A stretch of DNA of 9,739 bases from SIG450 sp045658425 (GTDB lineage: Bacteria > Bacillota > Clostridia > UMGS1840 > HGM11507), in contig JAZOVB010000118.1 in NCBI GenBank assembly GCA_045658425.1, forward strand, positions 1-9,739. Direction: 5' to 3'. The notes below the pieces were generated by a model, which was not told the origin of the DNA, did not search any database, and saw only the letters and a list, made by a program, of their open reading frames with translations. Positions within the stretch are counted from its first letter, which is position 1. Each line of letters opens with the position of its first letter. This document shows, piece after piece, positions 1 through 5,060 of this stretch. Position numbers and translations under genes: made by a program.

Positions 1-101
1 TGCGGCAACGAGATTTATATCATATCGAGTTTTGAGTAAAACGAAAAACATATCGATTTTGTGATAACAAAAATATCGAGCAATCGAAGATTGCATATCG
101 A
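1..101. repeat. Array of variable hairpins with constant CATATCGA linker (left array, truncated by window edge)
   Basis: CATATCGA or ATATCGA occurs at 21-28, 49-56, 73-79 and 94-101. Between the copies lie small perfect hairpins with unrelated stems: GTTTT/AAAAC (29-33/38-42), TTTTGT/ACAAAA (57-62/67-72) and GCAATC/GATTGC (80-85/89-94), with loops of 3-4 nt. The linker is constant while the stems share no sequence, so this is not an ordinary tandem repeat. The 9-mer GGCAACGAG at 4-12 recurs at 3731-3739 in the right-hand array, which suggests the window opens inside the same kind of element. No open reading frame of note covers it. The function is unknown to me. Confidence 0.75.
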
Positions 102-151
102 CAAAATACAGTACATCCATTATGTGCATCTAAACCATTCGTATCTTCCAG

Positions 152-189
152 AAATCTCCCAATCCTTTTGATGGATTAGGAGATTTTTT
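152..189 (+). terminator. Rho-independent terminator of a gene upstream of the window
   Basis: AAATCTCC (152-159) pairs with GGAGATTT (179-186). After one C/A mismatch, AATCC (161-165) pairs with GGATT (173-177) around a 7-nt loop. The right arm runs into six T residues (184-189). No gene end is visible before it in the window, so the terminated transcript must come from the left, possibly including the hairpin array. Confidence 0.75.
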
Positions 190-208
190 AATTAGAATAT
201 CCGACTGA

Positions 209-238
209 AAAAATACTGTTTCTCAGAACAGTATTTTT
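209..238. terminator. Second terminator-like hairpin in front of spoIIM
   Basis: A 12-bp perfect stem (209-220 with 227-238) encloses a 6-nt loop and ends in five T on the plus strand and five T on the minus strand, so it could work in both directions. It follows the 152-189 terminator closely, and its last base is the first base of the proposed sigma-E -35 element. The tandem arrangement would insulate spoIIM from upstream transcription. Confidence 0.55.
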
Positions 239-266
239 CATATTTTGTATTCTGTCTTCATAGTAT
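238..266 (+). promoter_or_regulatory. Sigma-E-type sporulation promoter for spoIIM
   Basis: TCATATT (238-244) fits the Bacillus sigma-E -35 consensus KMATATT completely. After a 14-bp spacer, CATAGTAT (259-266) matches six of eight positions of the -10 consensus CATACAMT. Transcription would start near 273, leaving a short leader before the ribosome binding site at 284-288. In B. subtilis, spoIIM is transcribed by mother-cell sigma-E, so context and sequence agree. No better sigma-A promoter was seen here. Confidence 0.6.
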
Positions 267-297
267 TTATTAACTATATCTGTGGAGGTTGAATAAA

Positions 298-927
298 ATG
301 CTTAATTTACTTTCCGATAAAATACGGGAGCACCTTATAAAAAATCCTGTTACATATATACTTCTTACGGTATTTTTTTCTCTCGGAGTTGTAGGCGGTG
401 CATATATTTACAATCAATATTCTCCTGAAGAGGTAAATCTTCTGTATGAGTTTTTTGAAAAAGCAAAAGAGCTTTATGCAAATGAAGAGGTTAATTCTGC
501 CCTGCTTTTTAAAAACTCTTTTCTTACAGCTCTTAAATCCGTATCTCTTATATGGATTTCGGGATTTACGGTTATAGGTATTCCTCTTATATTTTTCACT
601 TTAATGAAAAAAGGATTTATTTTAGGACTTATAACTAACTTTTTACTGACAAATTTTAAAGGCGGTATTCTTTTATCGGTTATACTTATGTTTCTTCAAA
701 CGGTTGTTCTGATTCCCGCCTTGATGGTAATTTCCACTTACGGAATTTCCCTTTCAAAAACTCTTTTAGGATTGGTTTTCGGGAAAATTAAATATAAATT
801 AGACCTTAAAAATTATTTGCTTTTTTATCTGGGGATTTTTATTGTTGCTCTTCTTGTTGCGGTAGTTTATGCACTTTTAGAGGGGTATTTTACCGGGAAT
901 GTACTCAAATGGTATTTTAAAAGTTGA
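298..927 (+). CDS. spoIIM: Stage II sporulation protein M (engulfment)
   Basis: A 209-residue integral membrane protein with about five hydrophobic segments (roughly residues 17-37, 82-102, 104-119, 122-147 and 171-195) and an acidic extracytoplasmic stretch after the first. Length and topology match SpoIIM (214 aa in B. subtilis). The family is the membrane anchor of the SpoIID-SpoIIM-SpoIIP complex, whose cell-wall hydrolases drive engulfment of the forespore by the mother cell. The ATG at 298 is chosen because GGAGG at 284-288 lies 9 nt upstream; the in-frame TTG at 289 would touch that site. The gene is followed by xerD and a dacF-type gene, the order known from Bacillus and Clostridia. 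It is probably expressed from the sigma-E-like promoter at 238-266. Identity rests on topology, length and gene order. Confidence 0.88.
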   Translation: MLNLLSDKIREHLIKNPVTYILLTVFFSLGVVGGAYIYNQYSPEEVNLLYEFFEKAKELYANEEVNSALLFKNSFLTALKSVSLIWISGFTVIGIPLIFFTLMKKGFILGLITNFLLTNFKGGILLSVILMFLQTVVLIPALMVISTYGISLSKTLLGLVFGKIKYKLDLKNYLLFYLGIFIVALLVAVVYALLEGYFTGNVLKWYFKS

Positions 928-935
928 CATAATAC

Positions 936-964
936 TTGACAAACGGACTTGAATATCATAAAAT
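936..964 (+). promoter_or_regulatory. Sigma-A promoter for xerD-dacF-mscL
   Basis: A perfect TTGACA (936-941), a 17-bp spacer and TAAAAT (959-964, one mismatch to TATAAT) form a near-consensus vegetative promoter 8 nt after the spoIIM stop. Transcription would start near 971. That is only about 10 nt before the ATG at 981, which argues for the ATG at 1005 as the xerD start. The promoter separates vegetative expression of the downstream genes from sporulation control of spoIIM. Confidence 0.75.
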
Positions 965-1004
965 GTAGTTATTACACATAATGAAAAGAAAAAGAGGCAG
1001 AAAA

Positions 1005-1880
1005 ATGAAGGATTTGATATCCTCGTTTACAGATTATCTGTACGAGGAAAAGAATTTAAGCGAAAATACCTTAATGTCCTATCGAAGAGATTTGAAGCAA
1101 TATGAGGAATATATACATAATAACGGACTTGACTTTCTGACCGTTACCAAAGATATTTTGGGAGAATATCTTGACTATCTTAAAAATATAGGAAAGGCAG
1201 TCTCAACGGTTTCGAGAAATATTGCTTCCTTAAGAGCTTTTTACGGCTTTTTATACGATGAAAGCGTAATAGAGAAAAATCCTTCCGATGGAATAAAGTA
1301 TAATAAAAATGTAAGAAAAATTCCCGGAATACTGACGGGAAAGGAAATAGATAAGCTTTTTTCAAAGCCCGATATAACCACATTCAAAGGGCTTCGGGAT
1401 AAGGCAATGCTTGAAGTGTTGTATGCCACGGGCATCCGTGTATCCGAGCTTATCGGAATGAAGAATAAGGATGTCAATATCAAAATCGGTTATGTTACCT
1501 GCAACGGTAATGGTGCCAAAAGGGTTATACCTCTTCACGATGAGGCTATTGATATTTTAAAGCTGTATTTTAAAAGACATAAAAATATGTTTACCGAAGA
1601 GGGATATATTTTTGTAAATCTGGCGGGTACGCCTATTACAAGACAGGGCTTCTGGAAGGTCATAAAAGAGTATGCCAAGGATGCTAAAATCAAAAAGGAG
1701 ATTACTCCCAATACCTTAAGACATTCCTTTGCAGCTCATCTTATTCAGAATGGTGCGGATTTAAAATCCATACAGCAGATGCTGGGACATAAGGATATTT
1801 CCACCACTCAGATATACAGTAATTTTACCAACAGCCGTCTTACACAGATTTATAAAAATGCTCATCCCAAGGCCAGATAG
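1005..1880 (+). CDS. xerD: Tyrosine recombinase XerD, with two altered catalytic positions
   Basis: A 291-residue site-specific recombinase. Xer proteins resolve chromosome dimers at dif near the division septum. The N-terminal SAM-like DNA-binding domain (about 1-90) has the usual LSENTLMSYRRDL stretch. The catalytic domain has R145 (ATGIRVSEL), R239 (LRHSF), H262 (LGHKD) and nucleophile Y271 (TTQIYS), with the same R-H (23) and H-Y (9) spacings as E. coli XerD. The position of the active-site lysine (K172 in E. coli, 24 residues after the first Arg) is N169, and the His of HxxR is N236. A lysine three residues later (K172 here) might substitute. The start at 1005 has AGAGG at 993-997, 7 nt upstream; the ATG at 981 has no ribosome binding site. 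It is the first gene after a sigma-A promoter. XerD is preferred over XerC from the gene order with spoIIM and dacF. Confidence 0.88.
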   Translation: MKDLISSFTDYLYEEKNLSENTLMSYRRDLKQYEEYIHNNGLDFLTVTKDILGEYLDYLKNIGKAVSTVSRNIASLRAFYGFLYDESVIEKNPSDGIKYNKNVRKIPGILTGKEIDKLFSKPDITTFKGLRDKAMLEVLYATGIRVSELIGMKNKDVNIKIGYVTCNGNGAKRVIPLHDEAIDILKLYFKRHKNMFTEEGYIFVNLAGTPITRQGFWKVIKEYAKDAKIKKEITPNTLRHSFAAHLIQNGADLKSIQQMLGHKDISTTQIYSNFTNSRLTQIYKNAHPKAR

Positions 1881-1898
1881 AATATAGGAGATTTGATT

Positions 1899-3038
1899 AT
1901 GAAAAGAATAATTTGCCTTATAACGGTAATTTCCCTTTGCTTTGGAAGTGTTATGGTTTTTTCCAAAGACCTTAAGGACATTGAATCAAAAAGTGCAATT
2001 TTAGTGGAGCAGTCCTCCGGAACTGTGCTTTTTGAAAAAAACGCTGATCAGAAATGCGCTATTGCTTCAGTAACCAAGGTTATGACAGCTCTTCTTCTTA
2101 TGGAAGAAATTGATAAGGGGAATATCAAATATGATGACCTTATAACCACCAGCGAAAATGCAGAATCAATGGGAGGCTCTCAGGTTTACCTTGAGGTAGG
2201 AGAGCAGATGACCGTTGACGATATGTTAAAGGGTCTTATGATTGCTTCGGGAAATGACGTTGCAGTTGCTATTGGAGAGCATATTTCAGGAGACCTTGAA
2301 AGCTTTATTGCTCTTATGAACAAAAGAGCAAAAGAACTTGGTATGAATAATACCAATTTTGTAAATCCCAACGGGCTTCCTGATGATAACCATTATTCTA
2401 CAGCCCGTGATGTTGCCATTATGTCAAGAGTGCTTCTTGAAAATCACCCTGATATTAAAAAGTATACTACAATCTGGATGGACTCTTTAAGAGGCGGCGA
2501 GTTCCAACTTGCAAATACAAATAAGCTTATAGCTACCTATAAATATGCAACAGGTCTTAAAACAGGCTTTACTACCGAGGCAGGGCATTGTCTTTCCGCA
2601 TCTGCCGAAAAGGATAAAATGGCTTTAGTATCGGTAATTTTAGGCGGTCCCTCCTCTGAATTAAGATTTTCCGAGGCAAGACTTATGCTTGATTACGGAT
2701 TTGATAATTTCACCGTGAAAGAAAAAATCAAAAAGGATGACCTTATTTGCTCTGTTGATATAATAAAGGGTAAAAAAGACAGTGTAAACGGTGTTGCGAA
2801 AAACGATTATGTTATAATGGATAACAAGCAGGAAAAAGGGGAAATTTCCAAAGAGCTTGAATTAATTGCGGATATTAAGGCTCCTGTTGAAAAGGGGCAG
2901 AAGTTAGGTGTTTTAAAAATCAAAAAGGGTGATTCGGTTATGTATGAGCTTGAGGTGGTAGCCGAAGAGGATGTTAAGCATCGTAACGTATTTGATGTAA
3001 TCAAACTCTATTTCCTTAAGTGGATGGGGTTAAAATAG
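1899..3038 (+). CDS. dacF: D-alanyl-D-alanine carboxypeptidase, DacF/PBP5 type (peptidase S11)
   Basis: A 379-residue low-molecular-mass penicillin-binding protein that removes the terminal D-Ala from peptidoglycan stem peptides outside the membrane. A signal peptide covers about residues 1-22 (MKR followed by a hydrophobic run). The serine-peptidase motifs are in order: SVTK (nucleophile S57, K60), SGN (117-119) and KTG (221-223). A PBP5-type beta-rich domain follows, and the end (NVFDVIKLYFLKWMGLK) looks like the amphipathic membrane anchor of this family. The ATG at 1899 is chosen because AGGAG (1886-1890) lies 8 nt upstream; the in-frame TTG at 1893 is only 2 nt from it. It begins 18 nt after xerD and is 15 nt before mscL, so the three are probably co-transcribed. 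The dacF name follows the order spoIIM-xerD-dacF; the vegetative paralogue dacA/dacB cannot be excluded. Confidence 0.9.
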   Translation: MKRIICLITVISLCFGSVMVFSKDLKDIESKSAILVEQSSGTVLFEKNADQKCAIASVTKVMTALLLMEEIDKGNIKYDDLITTSENAESMGGSQVYLEVGEQMTVDDMLKGLMIASGNDVAVAIGEHISGDLESFIALMNKRAKELGMNNTNFVNPNGLPDDNHYSTARDVAIMSRVLLENHPDIKKYTTIWMDSLRGGEFQLANTNKLIATYKYATGLKTGFTTEAGHCLSASAEKDKMALVSVILGGPSSELRFSEARLMLDYGFDNFTVKEKIKKDDLICSVDIIKGKKDSVNGVAKNDYVIMDNKQEKGEISKELELIADIKAPVEKGQKLGVLKIKKGDSVMYELEVVAEEDVKHRNVFDVIKLYFLKWMGLK

Positions 3039-3053
3039 AAAAGGAGAATACAT

Positions 3054-3446
3054 ATGAAAAAGTTTTTTAAGGAATTTAAGGAATTTGCAGTAAAGGGTAA
3101 TATGATTGAGCTTGCCATAGGTATTATGATTGGTACTGCTTTCAGTGCAATCACAAATTCGCTGGTAAAGGATATCTTTATGCCGTTTATCGGTCTTCTT
3201 ATGAAGGGTGTTGATTTTTCTGCACTTTGCTACAAAATCGGGGAAGCATCAATTAACTACGGACTTTTAATTCAGGCCGTTTTAAACTTCCTGATTACAG
3301 CTTTTGTTCTGTTCTTGCTTATTAAGTTTATTGCAAAGCTTAAAAGAGAACCAAAGGAAGAGGTTGTAGTGGAAGTTAAAGAGCCTGAAATTCCCGAGGA
3401 TGTTAAGCTATTAACAGAAATCAGAGACTTACTTAAAAATCGTTAA
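3054..3446 (+). CDS. mscL: Large-conductance mechanosensitive channel MscL
   Basis: A 130-residue channel that opens under membrane tension and releases solutes on osmotic downshock. The family hallmarks are all present. An N-terminal amphipathic helix (FKEFAVKGN) leads into the pore-lining TM1 with small residues (IELAIGIMIGTAFSAI, about 19-34) and the conserved SLVKDIFMP. A short periplasmic loop and TM2 (about 69-93) follow, and the cytoplasmic helix LLTEIRDLLKNR ends the protein. Length is typical (about 120-150 aa). AGGAG at 3042-3046 sits 7 nt before the ATG. It is the last gene of the block and is followed by a terminator at 3479-3517. It has no obvious functional link to spore formation, and its place after dacF may be only positional. 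Confidence 0.95.
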   Translation: MKKFFKEFKEFAVKGNMIELAIGIMIGTAFSAITNSLVKDIFMPFIGLLMKGVDFSALCYKIGEASINYGLLIQAVLNFLITAFVLFLLIKFIAKLKREPKEEVVVEVKEPEIPEDVKLLTEIRDLLKNR

Positions 3447-3478
3447 AATTCCCCGGAACATGCAAAGCAAATAAAGAT

Positions 3479-3517
3479 AATGTGTCTACATGTATTTGTA
3501 GGCACATTTTGTTTTTT
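3479..3517 (+). terminator. Rho-independent terminator after mscL
   Basis: AATGTGTCTACA (3479-3490) pairs with TGTAGGCACATT (3497-3508), with one T-G wobble and a 6-nt loop. The arm is followed by TT, G and six T (3509-3517). It lies 32 nt after the mscL stop and would end the xerD-dacF-mscL transcript. Confidence 0.85.
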
Positions 3518-3536
3518 GGTATTGATAAAATGAGGT

Positions 3537-3557
3537 ATAAATCGCAAAGCGATTTAT
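3537..3557. repeat. Perfect 9-bp hairpin
   Basis: ATAAATCGC (3537-3545) pairs with GCGATTTAT (3549-3557) around an AAA loop. It is followed directly by GGAATTTAT (3558-3566), which is the inverse of ATAAATTCC at 3672-3680; these two arms enclose the 3581-3629 element. A smaller hairpin, ATGC/GCAT, lies at 3565-3575. No T-run follows, so this is not a terminator. Confidence 0.7.
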
Positions 3558-3580
3558 GGAATTTATGCTTTGCATTTTGA

Positions 3581-3629
3581 ACAAAAATCACCTCTCGATG
3601 TATCGCATACACCTTCGGGTGATTTTTGT
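3581..3629. repeat. Structured repeat, copy A: 12-bp stem with nested hairpin
   Basis: ACAAAAATCACC (3581-3592) pairs perfectly with GGTGATTTTTGT (3618-3629). The apical part contains CTCGA, a nested hairpin TGTAT-CGC-ATACA (3599-3611) and CCTTCGGG (3612-3619). The CTCGA-hairpin-CCTTCGGG frame recurs at 3792-3817 with a different stem that still pairs. Downstream, GGGGTGTGA at 3659-3667 also recurs after copy B (3892-3900), so A and B look like diverged copies of one modular element. Confidence 0.75.
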
Positions 3630-3673
3630 CCAATCCAAGAAATTTTCCCTGATTTTTCGGGGTGTGATAATAT

Positions 3674-3742
3674 AAATTCCTGACGGAATTTTCGATATGT
3701 TTTGCCTTGCAAACTCGATATGTTGCCTTCGGCAACGAGTTT
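3674..3742. repeat. Array of variable hairpins with constant TCGATATG linker (right array)
   Basis: Three small hairpins are present: AAATTCC/GGAATTT (3674-3680/3685-3691), TTTGC/GCAAA (3701-3705/3709-3713) and TTGCC/GGCAA (3723-3727/3731-3735). They are separated by TCGATATG at 3692-3699 and 3715-3722. An outer stem, AAACTCG (3711-3717) with CGAGTTT (3736-3742), competes with the middle hairpin. The linker is the reverse complement of the CATATCGA linker in the left array (1-101), so the two arrays are in opposite orientation on either side of spoIIM-mscL. Confidence 0.75.
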
Positions 3743-3751
3743 GTCGGCTGA

Positions 3752-3891
3752 AAAAAGCGTAAAAAAAGCGCCTATTAAACGAAAAAAACCACTCGACGTA
3801 CTTAGTACGCCTTCGGGCTTACGGGTAATAATCACTTTTTGTGATTATTACCTTTTTTTCGTTTAATAATCATCTTTTTTATACGCTTTTT
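3752..3891. repeat. Large branched inverted repeat (copy B), about 140 nt
   Basis: The outer arms are 3752-3768 with 3874-3891 (17 pairs, one bulged T) and 3774-3788 with 3853-3867 (15 perfect pairs), separated by a small internal loop. Inside are two hairpins. The first is CGTAC-TTA-GTACG (3797-3809), framed by CTCGA and CCTTCGGG. The second is a perfect 12-bp stem at 3824-3835/3841-3852 with a T5 loop, followed by T7, which could also act as a plus-strand terminator. A three-way-junction fold is therefore possible. No coding potential or transposase is seen. It could be a MITE-like element or a structured RNA; the sequence alone does not decide. Confidence 0.75.
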
Positions 3892-3947
3892 GGGGTGTGA
3901 GAAATTTTCTTATGTTGTCCGTATGGAATAGCAAAAAGTTTAAAATT

Positions 3948-3969
3948 TAAAGATTTTTTAAAATCTTTA
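3948..3969 (-). terminator. Possible terminator of the radical SAM gene
   Basis: A 10-bp AT-rich stem (3948-3957 with 3960-3969) and a TT loop lie about 105 nt beyond the minus-strand stop. Leftward, the minus strand continues with short T-runs (TTTT, then TTTTT near 3934-3938). The stem is poor in GC and the T-tract is interrupted, so the call is weak. Confidence 0.35.
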
Positions 3970-4074
3970 CCTTATTGTAAAAACCTTCATTTTTGTATAT
4001 ATGCAAAACATTGATAAGACTTACTTTTTGCGGTCCGGAGTTTTTTTACATCCCTTTGTCCATCGTTTGTAATT

Positions 4075-4932
4075 TTATCTTTGCCCTTTCCTCGACATAT
4101 AAAAGGTGCATTTTCTGCAAAGCTCTTCGGGGATTTCATTTCCCCTAAAGCCGTCTTTAAGCTTTATATATCTTTCTTTTTTAAGAATTTCCTCTAAGGT
4201 TTCTTCAAATATGTTTCCAAAGTTAATTTCGCCGTCAGCGTCAAGACAGCAGGGGACAACTGTTCCGTCTGCCAAAATTCCCAGCATTTCCCGTCCGCCG
4301 AGACAGGTTCCGTTTTTTCTTTCCTCTTTTCTTTCTTTATCGGGCCATTCAAATTTATTCATAAGGCTTATGTAAATATTATCACAAAGCTTAAGAGCGT
4401 TTCTTCCCTTTGCGATTTTTTTCGGCAATTCCTTATTAAAAGCATTTCCGAAAAAGCTCATAAGCTTATAAGTTTCATCGCTTAATTCTTCTTGGTTTTC
4501 GGTCCAGAAGCGTATACTCACATTTGGATTTTTAAATTCTTCGGCTTTTTTCAGAAAATCAAGGATTTTTGCAAGATACTCCTCCTTTTTTTCAATCTGT
4601 CCGTCAGTAAGAGCGTGAATTGAAATGTTTACCTGCCTTGGAATGTTCAAAAGAATATCTTTATATTTGTCAATAAACACACCGTTTGTGGTTACATTTA
4701 AGTTAAAACCGTATTTATGGCAAAGGTCAGCAAACTTATCAAAATCGGGATGCATAAGAGGCTCACCTTTTATATGAGGATAAATATGTGCATCTGTGCC
4801 TTTAAGCTTTATTAAGATTTCTTCAATTTCATTTAAGTTCATAACCCTTTTTTCTCTTTTTAAAGGGGAACAGAAACTGCAGTTCAGGTTACATATATTT
4901 GTTATTTCTAAGTATATTCTTTTAAACTTCAT
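4075..4932 (-). CDS. Radical SAM/SPASM domain protein of unknown substrate
   Basis: A 285-residue enzyme. The N-terminal radical SAM motif ICNLNCSFC (C14, C18, C21) should bind the [4Fe-4S] cluster that cleaves S-adenosylmethionine. KGEPLMHP (55-62) resembles the GGE-type SAM-binding motif, and VTTNG (80-84) and the NISIHA strand (102-107) fit the barrel. The C-terminal part has the SPASM/twitch pattern: C210, GTVVPCC (C228, C229), NFGNIFEETLEEI (237-249) and CRKC (C272, C275), enough for one auxiliary iron-sulfur cluster. The family includes peptide-maturing and anaerobic sulfatase-maturing enzymes, but no precursor peptide or sulfatase gene is nearby, so no substrate is assigned. AAGGAG lies 6 nt before the ATG (plus-strand 4939-4944). 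The gene stands alone, divergent from the 5061 cluster and convergent with mscL. Confidence 0.85.
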   Translation of the reverse strand: MKFKRIYLEITNICNLNCSFCSPLKREKRVMNLNEIEEILIKLKGTDAHIYPHIKGEPLMHPDFDKFADLCHKYGFNLNVTTNGVFIDKYKDILLNIPRQVNISIHALTDGQIEKKEEYLAKILDFLKKAEEFKNPNVSIRFWTENQEELSDETYKLMSFFGNAFNKELPKKIAKGRNALKLCDNIYISLMNKFEWPDKERKEERKNGTCLGGREMLGILADGTVVPCCLDADGEINFGNIFEETLEEILKKERYIKLKDGFRGNEIPEELCRKCTFYMSRKGQR

Positions 4933-4960
4933 ATTTTACTCCTTGACTTTTATTAAATAT

Positions 4961-4989
4961 ATTATATACCAAAACCTTACAAACTGCAA
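4961..4989 (-). promoter_or_regulatory. Candidate sigma-A promoter of the radical SAM gene
   Basis: On the minus strand, TATAAT (plus 4961-4966) is preceded after 17 bp by TTGCAG (plus 4984-4989), a partial -35 match. It is 29 nt upstream of the start codon. The 128-nt divergent region leaves room for both this and the rightward promoter. Confidence 0.5.
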
Positions 4990-4996
4990 ATTATTA

Positions 4997-5025
4997 TTGT
5001 TTTTTTATCCCAAAGATAGTATAAT
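4997..5025 (+). promoter_or_regulatory. Candidate sigma-A promoter of the DUF6062-led cluster
   Basis: A perfect TATAAT (5020-5025) lies 35 nt before the ATG at 5061, with TTGTTT (4997-5002) at a 17-bp spacing as a weak -35. The two divergent promoters are separated by only a few bases, so one regulator could affect both. Confidence 0.5.
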
Positions 5026-5060
5026 GTAGAAAGAAAAGTATGTGAAAAGCGGGTGATTAT

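Larger units (their letters stand above)
3447..4074. other. Gene-free interval rich in inverted repeats
   Basis: About 630 nt lie between the convergent mscL and radical SAM genes. They contain the mscL terminator, then a succession of hairpins and inverted repeats (3537-3557, 3581-3629, 3674-3742, 3752-3891), a hairpin at 3948-3969 and an AT-rich tail without recognised features. Two minus-strand reading frames of 90-100 codons cross the repeats. Their translations show no family features and they lack ribosome binding sites, so I treat the interval as non-coding. Confidence 0.75.

Noticed and set aside
1..101. CRISPR-like array, because a short constant block alternates with variable pieces
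   Set aside because: The constant block is only 7-8 nt and the variable pieces are 13-20 nt palindromes, far from CRISPR repeat and spacer dimensions. No cas gene is present.
289..297. TTG start for spoIIM at 289
   Set aside because: The GGAGG at 284-288 would touch the start codon. The ATG at 298 has a 9-nt spacing.
981..1004. Upstream xerD start at the ATG at 981
   Set aside because: It has no ribosome binding site and would lie about 10 nt from the predicted transcription start. The ATG at 1005 has AGAGG at a good spacing and the usual XerD N-terminus.
3433..3835. Two overlapping minus-strand reading frames of 100 and 90 codons between mscL and the radical SAM gene
   Set aside because: They run through inverted repeats and the mscL terminator, have no ribosome binding site, and their translations show only repeat-derived low-information sequence.
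3752..3891. An insertion sequence based on the long inverted arms
   Set aside because: There is no transposase frame inside or beside it and no clear target duplication. Only a MITE-like interpretation remains possible, which is reported as a finding.
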